NCBI RefSeq assembly: GCF_000092045.1
Contig: NC_007761.1
Location: 3,766,001 to 3,830,000 of the forward strand
Origin: Rhizobium etli CFN 42
Lineage (GTDB): Bacteria; Pseudomonadota; Alphaproteobacteria; Rhizobiales; Rhizobiaceae
DNA: 64,000 nt
Direction: 5' to 3'
The translations under genes and the position numbers were made by a program. The notes under the pieces are model-generated. The model did not search any database. It was given only the letters and a program-made list of their open reading frames with translations, and was not told the origin of the DNA. How positions within the stretch are numbered: the stretch's first letter is position 1; each line of letters opens with the position of its first letter. Of the stretch, positions 26,300 to 38,958 are shown one piece after another.

Positions 26300-27577
26300 G
26301 TGCGTAAATCACCTCACAGGGTTTCCAGTTGGGTGAACATGATGAGCACCTCCTTTTTGCGTCCCTGCCTGCGTCGTATGTTCAGCGATCGAGGCGGTAA
26401 CTTCGGTATCATGACGGCGATCTTGGCGCCGGTTCTTCTCGGCGCTGCCGGTATGGCGATCCAGGTCGGTGATATGCTGCTCTCGAAACAGCAATTGCAG
26501 GAAGCAGCCGATTCGGCGGCGCTTGCGACCGCCACCGCACTGGCGAATGGCACGATCCAAACCACCGAGGCCGAAGCCTTTGCCCGCAATTTCGTCGCGG
26601 GGCAGATGGCGAATTATCTGCAGAGCGGCACCGACATCAAGAGCACGACCAGCGTCAATGTCCAAACAACGACATCGGGCAAATCGACATCCTACCAAGT
26701 AACGGTTTCGCCGGCCTATGTCCTAACGGTCAATCCGCTGATGCAGGCGGTCGGCTTCACCACGCAGCACCTTTCGACATCCGGCACGACGATCGGCGGC
26801 CACTCGCAGACCCAAGGCTCGATCTCCATGTTCCTCGCGCTCGATAAATCGGGATCGATGGGAGAAGACACGGCGACCGTCAACGAGGAGAGTCCCACCG
26901 AATCGTACACCTACGACTGCAACCTCCACTACAACACCAAAAACAATAAGTGGGTTTATGACAAATGCACCGGCAGCCGCACCAATTATTATACCAAGAT
27001 TGAGGCGCTGAAGATGGCCGCCGGCAATCTCTTCAGTCAGTTGAACAGCGCCGATCCCAATGCGCAATATGTACGCACTGGCGCCGTGTCCTATGATATC
27101 AACCAGTATGCTCCGAGCAGTCTCGCTTGGGGAATTACCGGCGTCAGCAGCTATGTAAACGCACTTCAGGCCAATGGCGGCACGAATTCAAGCGGCGCAA
27201 TGAACACGGCTTACACGTCATTGACCGCTAAGAACGCTGCCGGGAATGACGTCGAAAACTCCGCCCATCAGCAGAAAACCGGGCAAGTGCCCAAGAAGTA
27301 CATCGTCTTCATGACGGACGGCGACAACAACAATGATCCCAGCGGCGGCCGGTCCTACGACACTGCAACAAAGAAGACATGCGACGACGCGAAATCGAAG
27401 GGCATCGAAATCTATACGATTGCCTTTATGGCACCCGCAGGCGGGCAGGCGCTGCTGCATTATTGCGCCTCCGACGACTCCCATTATTTCCAGGCTGAAA
27501 AAATGGAAGACCTCCTCGCCGCCTTTCAGGCGATCGGTGCGAAGGCCTCCGCTCAGCTGACACGTCTGACGAACTGA
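26300..27577 (+). CDS. Tad-like pilus-assembly protein with von Willebrand A domain
   Basis: A membrane-anchored TadG/TadE-type protein of 425 residues. The basic N-terminus is followed by FSDRGGNFGIMTAILAPVLLGAAGMAIQVGDMLLSKQQLQEAADSAALA, the pattern of Flp-pilus minor pseudopilins with N-terminal anchoring (given in parts, about residues 29-76). A von Willebrand A domain with the MIDAS motif DKSGSMG (about residue 182) continues to the end and includes a second metal-site-like FMTDGDNNND. No other tad/cpa genes are nearby. GTG at 26300 has GAGG upstream; the ATG at 26339 is an alternative with a weaker site. Confidence 0.82.
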   Translation: MRKSPHRVSSWVNMMSTSFLRPCLRRMFSDRGGNFGIMTAILAPVLLGAAGMAIQVGDMLLSKQQLQEAADSAALATATALANGTIQTTEAEAFARNFVAGQMANYLQSGTDIKSTTSVNVQTTTSGKSTSYQVTVSPAYVLTVNPLMQAVGFTTQHLSTSGTTIGGHSQTQGSISMFLALDKSGSMGEDTATVNEESPTESYTYDCNLHYNTKNNKWVYDKCTGSRTNYYTKIEALKMAAGNLFSQLNSADPNAQYVRTGAVSYDINQYAPSSLAWGITGVSSYVNALQANGGTNSSGAMNTAYTSLTAKNAAGNDVENSAHQQKTGQVPKKYIVFMTDGDNNNDPSGGRSYDTATKKTCDDAKSKGIEIYTIAFMAPAGGQALLHYCASDDSHYFQAEKMEDLLAAFQAIGAKASAQLTRLTN

Positions 27578-27604
27578 CGGCGCCTGCCTGCGAAAGCCGA
27601 AGAT

Positions 27605-27637
27605 AAAGCCGCGTTGGAACAAACCAGCGCGGCTTTT
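27605..27637 (+). terminator. Terminator of the vWA gene
   Basis: A 13-bp stem AAAGCCGCGTTGG / CCAGCGCGGCTTT (one G-U pair) with a 6-base loop ends in TTTT. Confidence 0.85.
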
Positions 27638-27771
27638 CGTTATTGCTGCCGGCCAACGGATCGGGAAAGGTGATTGAAATCAATCCCCCTGGCGATGGGA
27701 ATATGAAGGTCTCGCAAATTTTTCGTTTGTCCAAATCCCTTGTTGCAAGTGCTTCCTAACGATGCATAAAC

Positions 27772-27791
27772 TGTCGCAAGCGCAGGCGACA
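27772..27791. promoter_or_regulatory. Palindrome upstream of the glycogen operon, possible operator
   Basis: TGTCGC and GCGACA flank an 8-base spacer, 58 bases before the glgP ATG. It stands where a regulator of glg transcription could bind; no known motif was matched. The remaining 27638-27849 shows no gene. Confidence 0.35.
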
Positions 27792-27849
27792 AATCGATTA
27801 AATCAGGCATAACACCCTGATCCAAAATTAAAATTGGCGAGATCTGACC

Positions 27850-30312
27850 ATGAATACCGTTTCCAAGCCGGTTATCCCCTCTCCCGCTCCCCGCAGCTCA
27901 AGGCCGGAAATTCTCGCTGAAGAAATCATCGAACGCCTGACCTACCGCATCGGCAAGGATGCCAAGGTGGCAAAGCCGCATGACTGGCTGACGGCGACGA
28001 TCCTGGTGGTGCGCGACCGCATCATCGACAAGTGGATGGCCTCCACGCGTGAGGTCTATGCGACCGGCGCCAAGCGCGTCTATTATCTTTCTCTCGAGTT
28101 CCTGATCGGCCGCCTGATGCGCGACGCCGTCTCTAACCTGGGCCTGATGGAAGAGGTGCGCGATGCGCTTAGCTCCCTCGGTGTCGACGTCAACGTCATC
28201 GCCGGCCTGGAGCCGGACGCCGCCCTCGGCAATGGCGGCCTCGGCCGTCTGGCCGCCTGTTTCATGGAAAGCATGGCGACGGTCAATGTTCCGGCCTACG
28301 GCTACGGCATCCGCTACGTCCATGGCCTCTTCCGCCAGCAGATGGCCGACGGCTGGCAGGTGGAACTGCCGGAAAACTGGCTCGCCCACGGCAATCCCTG
28401 GGAATTCGAGCGCCGCGAGAGCGCCTATGAGATCGGTTTCGGCGGCGCCGTCGAATTCATCACCACCCATGACGACCAGCCGCGCTATGTCTGGAAGCCG
28501 GCCGAGCGCGTCATCGCCGCCGCCTTCGACACGCCGGTCGTCGGCTGGCGGGGAAAACGCGTCAATACGCTGCGCCTCTGGTCGGCGCAGCCGATCGACC
28601 CGATCCTGCTCGATGCCTTCAACGCCGGCGACCACATCGGCGCGCTGCGCGAAAGCAACAAGGCTGAAAGCCTGACCCGCGTCCTCTATCCGGCCGACGC
28701 TACGCCTGCCGGTCAGGAATTGCGGCTGCGCCAGGAATTCTTCTTCTCGTCGGCCTCGCTGCAGGACATTCTGCGCCGCCACCTGCAACAATATGACGAC
28801 TTTACCTCGCTGCCTGACAAGGTGGCCATCCAGCTGAACGACACCCATCCGGCCGTCTCGGTCGCTGAGCTCGTGCGTCTGCTCTGCGACGTGCACGGCA
28901 TGGATTTCGATCAGGCCTGGGATATCACCCGCCGCACCTTTTCCTACACCAACCACACGCTTCTGCCCGAAGCGTTGGAAAGTTGGCCCGTTCCGCTGTT
29001 CGAGCGCCTGCTGCCGCGCCACATGCAGATCGTCTACGCGATCAATGCCAAGATCCTGCTCGAAGCCCGCAAAGGCAAGAATTTCTCCGACAGCGAAATC
29101 CGCTCGATTTCGCTGATCGAGGAAAGCGGCGAACGCCGCGTGCGCATGGGCAATCTCGCCTTCATCGGCTCGCACTCGATCAACGGCGTCTCGGCACTGC
29201 ACACCGACCTGATGAAGGTCACGGTCTTCGCCGACCTGCACAAGCTCTATCCCGACCGCATCAACAACAAAACCAACGGCATCACGCCGCGCCGCTGGCT
29301 GCAGCAGTGCAATCCCGGGCTTACCGGTCTGATCCGCGAGGCGATCGGCGATGCGTTCCTTGATGATACCGAGAAGCTGCGCCCGCTCGAGGCGCATGCT
29401 TCCGATCCGAGCTTCCAGCAGAGGTTCGCCGCAGTGAAGCGGGCCAACAAGGTGGCCCTTTCCAATCTCGTCGCCAGCCGCATGGGCGTGAAGCTCGACC
29501 CGTCGGCGATGTTCGACATCCAAATCAAGCGCATCCATGAATACAAGCGCCAGCTTCTGAACATCATCGAAGCCGTTGCCCTCTACGACCAGATCCGCTC
29601 GCATCCGGAGCTGGACTGGGTGCCGCGCGTGAAACTCTTCGCCGGCAAGGCGGCGCCGAGCTATTACAATGCCAAGCTGATCATCAAGCTGATCAACGAC
29701 GTCGCCCGCACGATCAACAACGATCCGGCGGTGCGCGGGCTGCTGAAGGTCGTCTTCGTGCCCAACTACAATGTCTCGCTCGCCGAGGTCATGGTTCCCG
29801 CCGCCGACCTTTCCGAGCAGATATCGACCGCCGGCATGGAAGCCTCAGGCACCGGCAACATGAAGTTCGGTCTCAATGGAGCGCTGACGATCGGCACGCT
29901 CGACGGCGCCAATGTCGAAATGCGCGACAATGTCGGCGAAGATAACATCGTCATCTTCGGCCTCAGGGCCGATGAGGTCGCCAAGGTCCGCAGCGATGGC
30001 CACAATCCCCGCGCCATCATCGAAGGATCCCGCGAACTCTCCCAGGCGCTTTCAGCCATCGGTTCCGGCGTCTTCTCGCCTGACGACCGCAATCGTTACA
30101 CGGCGCTGATCGATGGCATCTATTCGCATGACTGGTTCATGGTCGCTGCCGATTTCGACGCTTACGCCCAGGCCCAGCGCGACGTCGATCAGATCTGGAC
30201 CAACCAGTCCGACTGGTACACCAAGACGATCAACAATACGGCACGGATGGGCTGGTTCTCCTCCGATCGCACGATCAGGCAATATGCCGACGAAATTTGG
30301 AGAGCCGGATGA
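27850..30312 (+). CDS. glgP: Glycogen phosphorylase
   Basis: A cytoplasmic PLP enzyme (820 residues) that releases glucose-1-phosphate from the non-reducing ends of glycogen. Family marks are NGGLGRLAACFMESMA near residue 120, QLNDTHPAVS, NKTNGITPRRWL, KRIHEYKRQ and the PLP-lysine motif EASGTGNMKF near residue 670. Full length agrees with the family. It is the first gene of a six-gene operon, and its stop overlaps the glgB start in ATGA. Breakdown and synthesis enzymes therefore share one transcript. Confidence 0.97.
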   Translation: MNTVSKPVIPSPAPRSSRPEILAEEIIERLTYRIGKDAKVAKPHDWLTATILVVRDRIIDKWMASTREVYATGAKRVYYLSLEFLIGRLMRDAVSNLGLMEEVRDALSSLGVDVNVIAGLEPDAALGNGGLGRLAACFMESMATVNVPAYGYGIRYVHGLFRQQMADGWQVELPENWLAHGNPWEFERRESAYEIGFGGAVEFITTHDDQPRYVWKPAERVIAAAFDTPVVGWRGKRVNTLRLWSAQPIDPILLDAFNAGDHIGALRESNKAESLTRVLYPADATPAGQELRLRQEFFFSSASLQDILRRHLQQYDDFTSLPDKVAIQLNDTHPAVSVAELVRLLCDVHGMDFDQAWDITRRTFSYTNHTLLPEALESWPVPLFERLLPRHMQIVYAINAKILLEARKGKNFSDSEIRSISLIEESGERRVRMGNLAFIGSHSINGVSALHTDLMKVTVFADLHKLYPDRINNKTNGITPRRWLQQCNPGLTGLIREAIGDAFLDDTEKLRPLEAHASDPSFQQRFAAVKRANKVALSNLVASRMGVKLDPSAMFDIQIKRIHEYKRQLLNIIEAVALYDQIRSHPELDWVPRVKLFAGKAAPSYYNAKLIIKLINDVARTINNDPAVRGLLKVVFVPNYNVSLAEVMVPAADLSEQISTAGMEASGTGNMKFGLNGALTIGTLDGANVEMRDNVGEDNIVIFGLRADEVAKVRSDGHNPRAIIEGSRELSQALSAIGSGVFSPDDRNRYTALIDGIYSHDWFMVAADFDAYAQAQRDVDQIWTNQSDWYTKTINNTARMGWFSSDRTIRQYADEIWRAG

Positions 30313-32516
30313 AAACGCCGAAAACCCTCCCTGAAGTAACACTTTCCTGGGAAATTTCGGCAGATGAAATCACGGCGATCCTTGCCGGCTCGCATTCCAA
30401 TCCCTTTGCCGTCCTAGGGGTGCACCAAGGCGGCGACGCTTTCGTTGCCCGGTGCTTCATCCCGGGTGCGGAGGAAGTGACCGCCATGACGCTCGATGGC
30501 GGTTTTATCGGCGAACTGAAGCAACTCCATGCCGATGGCGTCTTCGCCGGGCCGGTTTCGCTCGCCAAACTGCAGCCGGTGCGCTACCGCGCCCGGCGCG
30601 GCGACGCCGAATGGGCGGTCACCGATCCCTACAGCTTCGGGCCGGTGCTCGGGCCGATGGACGATTATTTCGCCCGCGAAGGTTCGCATCTGCGCTTGTT
30701 CGATAAGATGGGTGCTCATCTCATCAAGCACGAAGGCGCCCAGGGCATCCACTTCGCGGTCTGGGCGCCGAACGCCCAGCGCGTCTCCGTGGTCGGCGAT
30801 TTCAACGGCTGGGACGGCCGCCGCCATGTCATGCGCTTCCGCGCCGACAGCGGCATCTGGGAAATTTTCGCTCCCGATGTGCCGCTCGGCGTCGCCTACA
30901 AATTCGAGATCCGCGGCCACGACGGCGTGTTGCTGCCGCTGAAGGCTGATCCCTTCGCCCGCCGCAGCGAGCTCAGACCGAAGACCGCCTCGATCGCCGC
31001 TGCCGAGCTGGAGCAGGTCTGGGAGGATGAGGCCCATCTGAAGCACTGGCGCGAAACCGACAAGCGCCGTCAGCCGATCTCGATCTATGAAGTGCATGCC
31101 GGCTCCTGGCAGCGCCGGCAGGACGGCACCATGCTGTCCTGGGACGAGCTCGCCTCCAGTCTCATCCCCTATTGCGTCGACATGGGTTTCACCCATATCG
31201 AATTCCTGCCGATTACAGAGCATCCCTACGACCCCTCTTGGGGCTACCAGACGACAGGTCTTTACGCGCCGACCGCCCGCTTCGGCGAGCCGGAAGGCTT
31301 CGCCCGTTTCGTCAACGGCTGTCACAAGGTCGGTATCGGCGTCATTCTCGACTGGGTACCGGCACATTTCCCGACCGACGAACACGGCCTCGGCTGGTTT
31401 GATGGCACCGCGCTCTACGAGCACGAAGACCCGCGCAAGGGCTTCCATCCCGACTGGAACACGGCGATCTATAACTTCGGCCGCACCGAGGTGGTTTCCT
31501 ATCTGGTCAACAACGCCCTCTATTGGGCCGAGAAGTTCCATCTTGACGGCCTGCGCGTCGATGCCGTCGCCTCGATGCTCTATCTCGATTATTCCCGCAA
31601 GCATGGCGAATGGATCCCGAACGAATATGGCGGCAACGAGAACCTCGAAGCTGTCCGCTTTCTGCAGGACCTCAACATCCGCATCTATGGCCAGCATTCC
31701 AACGTCATGACCATCGCCGAGGAATCGACCTCCTGGCCGAAAGTCTCGCAACCTGTGCATGAAGGCGGCCTCGGCTTCGGCTTCAAATGGAACATGGGCT
31801 TCATGCATGACACGCTGAGCTACATGAAGCGCGACCCGGTGCACCGCAAGCACCACCATAATGAACTCACCTTCGGCCTCCTCTACGCCTATTCAGAAAA
31901 TTTCGTCCTGCCGCTGTCGCACGACGAGGTCGTTCACGGAAAGGGCTCGCTGATCGCCAAGATGCCGGGCGACGACTGGCAGAAGTTCGCCAATCTGCGC
32001 GCCTACTACGCTTATATGTGGGGCTATCCCGGTAAGAAGTTGTTGTTCATGGGGCAGGAATTCGCCCAGTGGAGCGAGTGGAGCGAGGCGAAGTCGCTCG
32101 ACTGGAACCTGTTGCAATACCGCATGCACGAGGGCATGCGGCGCCTGGTGCGCGACCTCAACTTCACCTATCGCAGCAAGCCGGCGCTGCATGAGCGTGA
32201 CTGCGAGGGCGAGGGTTTTGAATGGCTGGTTGCCGACGACCACCAGAATTCCGTCTTTGCCTGGCTGCGCAAGGCGCCGGGCCAGAAGCCGGTCGCCGTC
32301 ATCACCAATTTCACCCCCGTCTACCGCGAGAACTACACGATCCGCCTGCCGTCAGCAGGCCGCTGGCGGGAGATCCTGAACACCGATGCCGACATTTACG
32401 GCGGCAGCGGCAAGGGCAATGGCGGGCGCGTGCAGGCCGTCGATGCCGGCGGCGACATCACCTGCTCGATCACGCTGCCGCCCCTGGCGACAATCATGCT
32501 TGAACCTGAAAATTAA
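30309..32516 (+). CDS. glgB: 1,4-alpha-glucan branching enzyme
   Basis: A GH13 enzyme (735 residues) that makes alpha-1,6 branches in glycogen. N-terminal CBM48-type domains (to about 220, GIHFAVWAPNAQRVSVVGDFNGWD) are followed by the TIM barrel with the nucleophile Asp in DGLRVDAVASMLYLDYSR, the acid Glu in TIAEESTSWP and the stabilising HD in PLSHDEVVHGKGSL. The ATG at 30309 overlaps the glgP stop, giving the usual length; a TTG 12 bases earlier is also in frame. Confidence 0.97.
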   Translation: MKTPKTLPEVTLSWEISADEITAILAGSHSNPFAVLGVHQGGDAFVARCFIPGAEEVTAMTLDGGFIGELKQLHADGVFAGPVSLAKLQPVRYRARRGDAEWAVTDPYSFGPVLGPMDDYFAREGSHLRLFDKMGAHLIKHEGAQGIHFAVWAPNAQRVSVVGDFNGWDGRRHVMRFRADSGIWEIFAPDVPLGVAYKFEIRGHDGVLLPLKADPFARRSELRPKTASIAAAELEQVWEDEAHLKHWRETDKRRQPISIYEVHAGSWQRRQDGTMLSWDELASSLIPYCVDMGFTHIEFLPITEHPYDPSWGYQTTGLYAPTARFGEPEGFARFVNGCHKVGIGVILDWVPAHFPTDEHGLGWFDGTALYEHEDPRKGFHPDWNTAIYNFGRTEVVSYLVNNALYWAEKFHLDGLRVDAVASMLYLDYSRKHGEWIPNEYGGNENLEAVRFLQDLNIRIYGQHSNVMTIAEESTSWPKVSQPVHEGGLGFGFKWNMGFMHDTLSYMKRDPVHRKHHHNELTFGLLYAYSENFVLPLSHDEVVHGKGSLIAKMPGDDWQKFANLRAYYAYMWGYPGKKLLFMGQEFAQWSEWSEAKSLDWNLLQYRMHEGMRRLVRDLNFTYRSKPALHERDCEGEGFEWLVADDHQNSVFAWLRKAPGQKPVAVITNFTPVYRENYTIRLPSAGRWREILNTDADIYGGSGKGNGGRVQAVDAGGDITCSITLPPLATIMLEPEN

Positions 32517-32534
32517 GACTGGTGGGAGGAGAAA

Positions 32535-33797
32535 ATGGTAGAGAAGCGTATTCAGCCACTTGCCCGTGATGCAATGGCCTATGTTCTGGCCGGCGGCAGG
32601 GGGAGCCGCCTCAAGGAACTCACCGACCGGCGTGCCAAGCCCGCCGTCTATTTCGGCGGCAAGGCCCGCATCATCGATTTCGCGCTGTCGAACGCGCTGA
32701 ATTCGGGCATTCGCCGCATCGGCGTCGCGACGCAGTACAAAGCGCATTCGCTGATCCGCCACATGCAGCGCGGCTGGAACTTCTTCCGCCCGGAACGAAA
32801 CGAAAGCTTCGACATCCTGCCGGCCTCACAGCGCGTTTCCGAAACGCAGTGGTATGAAGGCACCGCCGACGCCGTTTATCAGAACATCGATATTATCGAG
32901 GATTACGGCGTCGAATACATGGTCATTCTCGCCGGCGACCACGTCTACAAGATGGACTATGAATACATGCTCCAGCAGCATGTCGATTCCGGTGCGGACG
33001 TGACGATTGGCTGCCTGGAAGTGCCGCGCATGGAAGCGACCGGCTTCGGCGTCATGCATGTCAACGAAAAAGATGAGATCTTCGCTTTCATCGAAAAGCC
33101 GGCCGACCCGCCCGGAATTCCCGACAAGCCGGATTTCGCGCTCGCCTCGATGGGCATCTACGTCTTCCACACCAAGTTCCTGCTCGATGCGCTGCGCCGC
33201 GACGCCGCCGACCCGACCTCGAGCCGCGATTTCGGCAAGGATATCATCCCCTATATCGTCAAAAACGGAAAGGCGGTCGCCCACCGCTTCGCCAAATCCT
33301 GCGTCCGTTCCGATTTCGAGCACGAGCCCTACTGGCGCGACGTCGGCACGATCGACGCGTACTGGCAAGCCAATATCGATCTGACAGCCATTGTCCCGGA
33401 GCTCGATATCTACGACAAGTCGTGGCCGATCTGGACGTATGCCGAAATCACCCCGCCGGCGAAATTCGTCCATGACGATGACGACCGCCGCGGATCGGCG
33501 ACGTCCTCCGTCGTCTCGGGCGACTGCATCATCTCAGGCGCCAGCCTCAACAAGAGCCTGCTTTTCACCGGCGTCAGGGCCAATTCCTTTTCCAAGCTAG
33601 AGGGAGCGGTCATCCTGCCGAACGTGAAGATCGGACGGCGCGCCCAGCTCAAGAACGTGGTGATCGACCATGGCGTCGTCATTCCGGAGGGTCTTGTCGT
33701 CGGCGAGGATCCCGATCTCGACGCCAAGCGCTTCCGGCGGACGGAAAGCGGCATCTGCCTGATCACGCAGCCGATGATCGACAAGCTGGATATCTGA
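32535..33797 (+). CDS. glgC: Glucose-1-phosphate adenylyltransferase (ADP-glucose pyrophosphorylase)
   Basis: Makes ADP-glucose from ATP and glucose-1-phosphate, the committed and allosterically controlled step of glycogen synthesis. The 420-residue protein has the nucleotidyltransferase signature [20 protein letters not shown], the glucose-phosphate site IEKPADPP and the C-terminal left-handed beta-helix ([21 protein letters not shown]). GGGAGGAG stands before the ATG, 18 bases after the glgB stop. Confidence 0.97.
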   Translation: MVEKRIQPLARDAMAYVLAGGRGSRLKELTDRRAKPAVYFGGKARIIDFALSNALNSGIRRIGVATQYKAHSLIRHMQRGWNFFRPERNESFDILPASQRVSETQWYEGTADAVYQNIDIIEDYGVEYMVILAGDHVYKMDYEYMLQQHVDSGADVTIGCLEVPRMEATGFGVMHVNEKDEIFAFIEKPADPPGIPDKPDFALASMGIYVFHTKFLLDALRRDAADPTSSRDFGKDIIPYIVKNGKAVAHRFAKSCVRSDFEHEPYWRDVGTIDAYWQANIDLTAIVPELDIYDKSWPIWTYAEITPPAKFVHDDDDRRGSATSSVVSGDCIISGASLNKSLLFTGVRANSFSKLEGAVILPNVKIGRRAQLKNVVIDHGVVIPEGLVVGEDPDLDAKRFRRTESGICLITQPMIDKLDI

Positions 33798-33800
33798 CTT

Positions 33801-35243
33801 ATGAAAGTTCTTTCGGTTTCGTCCGAAGTCTTCCCTCTGATCAAGACAGGGGGCCTGGCCGATGTGTCCGGCGCCCTGCCCATTGCTCTGAAAGCCTTCG
33901 GGGTCGAGACCAAGACCCTCCTGCCCGGCTACCCCGCCGTTATGAAGGTCATTCGCGACCCTGTCGTTAGGCTCGAATTCCCGGACCTGCTCGGTGAGCG
34001 AGCGACCGTGCTCGAGGTTGACCACGAGGGCCTCGATCTGCTCGTCCTCGACGCGCCCGCTTATTACGACCGGCCGGGCGGTCCCTATCTTGATCCGCTT
34101 GGCAAGGATTATCCCGACAATTGGCGCCGTTTCGCCGCCCTGTCGCTTGCCGCTTCCGAGATCGGCGCCGGTCTGCTGCCCGGCTGGCGGCCGGATCTGG
34201 TCCACACCCACGACTGGCAGGCGGCGCTGACGTCCGTCTACATGCGCTATTATCCAACGCCGGAACTGCCGAGCGTGCTGACCATTCACAACATTGCTTT
34301 CCAGGGCCAGTTCGGTTCCGAGATTTTTCCCGGCCTGCGCCTGCCCGATCATGCCTTCGCCATCGACGGCGTCGAATATTACGGCACGACCGGCTTTCTC
34401 AAGGGCGGCCTGCAAACCGCACATGCGATCACGACGGTCAGCCCGACCTATGCCGATGAGATCCTGACGCCGGAATTCGGCATGGGCCTCGAAGGCGTCA
34501 TCGCCACCCGCATCGATGATCTGCATGGCATCGTCAACGGCATCGACACCGATGTCTGGAATCCGGCAACCGATCCCGTTGTCCACACCCATTACGGACC
34601 GACGACGCTGAAGAACCGCGAGGAAAACCGCCGCTCGATCGCCGAGTTCTTCCATCTCGACAATGACGATGCTCCGATTTTCTGCGTCATCAGCCGTCTT
34701 ACCTGGCAGAAGGGCATGGATATCGTCGCCAACGTTGCCGACCGGATCGTCGCCATGGGCGGCAAGCTCGTCGTGCTCGGTTCAGGTGAGGCTGCGCTGG
34801 AAGGCGCGCTGCTGGCATCGGCCAGCCGGAATCCTGGCCGCATCGGCGTTTCGATCGGCTATAACGAGCCGATGTCGCATCTGATGCAGGCCGGCTGCGA
34901 CGCGATCATCATCCCCTCGCGCTTCGAGCCCTGCGGCCTGACCCAGCTTTACGCCCTGCGTTATGGCTGCGTGCCGATCGTCGCCCGCACCGGCGGATTG
35001 AACGACACCGTGATCGACGCCAATCACGCCGCACTTGCGGCGAAAGTGGCAACCGGCATACAATTCTCGCCCGTGACCGAAACGGGCATGCTACAGGCAA
35101 TCCGCCGTGCGATGCATTTTTACGCGGACCGAAAACTCTGGACCCAACTGCAAAAGCAAGGCATGAAATCGGATGTCTCCTGGGAGAAGAGCGCCGAACG
35201 CTACGCTGCCCTCTATTCAAGCCTCGTCTCGAAAGGCATGTGA
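33801..35243 (+). CDS. glgA: Glycogen synthase (ADP-glucose)
   Basis: A GT5 glucosyltransferase (480 residues) that elongates alpha-1,4 glucan from ADP-glucose. The N-terminal KTGGL substrate motif is at residues 15-19, with [10 protein letters not shown] and the C-terminal donor site [16 protein letters not shown]. It begins 3 bases after the glgC stop, so translation is probably coupled. Confidence 0.97.
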   Translation: MKVLSVSSEVFPLIKTGGLADVSGALPIALKAFGVETKTLLPGYPAVMKVIRDPVVRLEFPDLLGERATVLEVDHEGLDLLVLDAPAYYDRPGGPYLDPLGKDYPDNWRRFAALSLAASEIGAGLLPGWRPDLVHTHDWQAALTSVYMRYYPTPELPSVLTIHNIAFQGQFGSEIFPGLRLPDHAFAIDGVEYYGTTGFLKGGLQTAHAITTVSPTYADEILTPEFGMGLEGVIATRIDDLHGIVNGIDTDVWNPATDPVVHTHYGPTTLKNREENRRSIAEFFHLDNDDAPIFCVISRLTWQKGMDIVANVADRIVAMGGKLVVLGSGEAALEGALLASASRNPGRIGVSIGYNEPMSHLMQAGCDAIIIPSRFEPCGLTQLYALRYGCVPIVARTGGLNDTVIDANHAALAAKVATGIQFSPVTETGMLQAIRRAMHFYADRKLWTQLQKQGMKSDVSWEKSAERYAALYSSLVSKGM

Positions 35244-36881
<1,638 letters not shown>

Positions 36882-36893
36882 TCCGGGGGGAAC

Positions 36894-38870
36894 ATGCGGG
36901 ACAGCAATTCGGCGCGGGGCGCGATCGTCTTCGAGACCGGCGTCGAATTTGCCGTGTGGTCGCATCATGCCGCGCAGATCGAACTCTGCCTCTTCGAAGA
37001 TGACGGCAACAGGGAATTCGCGCGCCTGCCGATGGCCCGCGATGGCAACCACATCCATCGCCTCTTCGTCGGCGGCCTCGGGCAAGGCGCCCGCTACGGC
37101 TATCGCGCCGACGGCATCTATGCGCCCGACAACGGCCTCTGGTTCGATCCGTCCAAACTGCTGATCGATCCCTACGCCAAGGAAATCGACCGGCCGTTCC
37201 GTTACGACCCCCGCCTCGGGCTCTACGGAGAAGACAGCCAGGATCTGATGCCGAAGGCGATCGTCACCACCGATACCCCAGCCGCAATCGACAAGCCGCT
37301 CTTCAAAGCGGGCGGTTTTATCTATGAAGTGGCGGTGCGGCCCTTCACTATCCTTCACCCCGATGTGCCGGAAGCCGAACGCGGCACCGTCGCAGCCCTT
37401 GCTCATCCCTCCGTCATCGCGCATCTGAAGCGGATCGGTGTCGATGCCGTCGAACTGATGCCGATTTCGGCGTGGATCGATGAGCGCCACCTGCCGCCGC
37501 TCGGCCTGACCAACGGCTGGGGCTACAATCCCGTCGGCTTGATGGCGCTTGATCCGCGAATTGTCCCCGGCGGCATGGCGGAGCTGCGCAAGACCGTTGC
37601 CGCCCTCCATGCCGAAGGCATCGCCGTCATCCTCGATCTGGTCTTCAACCATACCGGCGAGAGCGACCGCTATGGCACGACGCTGTCGCTGCGCGGCCTC
37701 GACAACTTGCATTATTACCGCCACGCCCAAAACAGCCCCGGCGAACTCGTCAACGACACCGGCACCGGCAACACGATCGCCTGCGATCATACCGAGGTCA
37801 GGCGCCTCGTCATCGACAGCCTGCGCCATTTCGTACTCAACGCCGGTGTCGATGGTTTCCGCTTCGACCTCGCCCCGGTGCTGGGCCGCACCGCAAGCGG
37901 CTTTGAGCGCGACGGCGGGACGCTCGCTGCGATCCTCGCCGATGATCTGCTCGCCGACCGCATCATGATTGCCGAACCCTGGGATATCGGCCCGGGTGGT
38001 TACCAACTCGGCAACTTCCCGCCGCCCTTCCTCGAATGGAACGATAGGGTGCGCGACGATCTGCGCTGCTACTGGCGTGGCGACCAATGGAAGACCGGCT
38101 CGCTCGCGACGGCGCTTGCCGGTTCCTCCGACATCTTCTCTCGAAACGATGGCAAAGGCACACGCAGCGTCAATTTCCTCGCCGCCCATGACGGCTTCAC
38201 GCTGATGGACCTCGTCTCCTATGCCGGCAAACACAATGACGCCAACGGCGAGCACAATCGGGACGGCCACAACGAGAACCATTCCTGGAACAATGGCGTC
38301 GAGGGTGAGACCCTCTATCCCACAATCCGTAAGCGCCGGATCAGTGACGTGATGGCGCTGATATCGACGCTCTTTGCCAGTCGCGGCAGCATCATGCTGA
38401 CGGCGGGTGACGAGGGCGGCCGCAGCCAGCGCGGCAACAACAACGCCTATTGCCAGGACAATGAGATCACCTGGCTGGACTGGAAGGCGCTCAATCAGGA
38501 TCTTATCGCCCATACCGCTTTCGTCGCAGGACTGCGCCGCCGCTTCACTGTTTTTTCCGAAACAGGCTTCCTCTCCGGCAATGGCGATGTCGAATGGATC
38601 TCACTCTCCGGCGAACCGATGACCGTTGCCGAATGGGAGACGCCGTCGCTTTCGACGCTTGGCATGCTGCTCGCCACCGGCGACCGCTCCTCGCGCGGCA
38701 GGAACACCCGGCTTGCCGTGCTTTTCAATCGCTCGGAGAGCCGCCAGCTCTTTACGCTCCCGTCGGGAAACGAGCCGGACTGGCGCCAACTGACGCCGGA
38801 GGGAGCAAAGAGGGCCGACGCCCGCGTGACCGTCAAGCCACGCTCCGTTGCCTTTTTCGTAGAAAAATGA
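36894..38870 (+). CDS. glgX: Glycogen debranching enzyme GlgX
   Basis: A GH13 isoamylase-type enzyme (658 residues) that removes alpha-1,6 branches left by GlgP. It has an N-terminal beta domain and a barrel with the nucleophile Asp in DGFRFDLAPVLGR, the acid Glu in MIAEPWDIGPGGYQLG and the HD in NFLAAHDGFTLMDLVSY. It is the last gene of the operon, 12 bases after pgm, with GGGGGG just before ATG. No clear terminator follows; the 88-base gap leads to the next plus-strand gene. Confidence 0.96.
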   Translation: MRDSNSARGAIVFETGVEFAVWSHHAAQIELCLFEDDGNREFARLPMARDGNHIHRLFVGGLGQGARYGYRADGIYAPDNGLWFDPSKLLIDPYAKEIDRPFRYDPRLGLYGEDSQDLMPKAIVTTDTPAAIDKPLFKAGGFIYEVAVRPFTILHPDVPEAERGTVAALAHPSVIAHLKRIGVDAVELMPISAWIDERHLPPLGLTNGWGYNPVGLMALDPRIVPGGMAELRKTVAALHAEGIAVILDLVFNHTGESDRYGTTLSLRGLDNLHYYRHAQNSPGELVNDTGTGNTIACDHTEVRRLVIDSLRHFVLNAGVDGFRFDLAPVLGRTASGFERDGGTLAAILADDLLADRIMIAEPWDIGPGGYQLGNFPPPFLEWNDRVRDDLRCYWRGDQWKTGSLATALAGSSDIFSRNDGKGTRSVNFLAAHDGFTLMDLVSYAGKHNDANGEHNRDGHNENHSWNNGVEGETLYPTIRKRRISDVMALISTLFASRGSIMLTAGDEGGRSQRGNNNAYCQDNEITWLDWKALNQDLIAHTAFVAGLRRRFTVFSETGFLSGNGDVEWISLSGEPMTVAEWETPSLSTLGMLLATGDRSSRGRNTRLAVLFNRSESRQLFTLPSGNEPDWRQLTPEGAKRADARVTVKPRSVAFFVEK

Positions 38871-38958
38871 CCGCCTCCCCCCACGCACGCAAATCCTTGT
38901 CGCAATTGTCATAAATGCACGATAAGGCTTGCCCGGCGGCTTTTCTCACGAGGAATTC

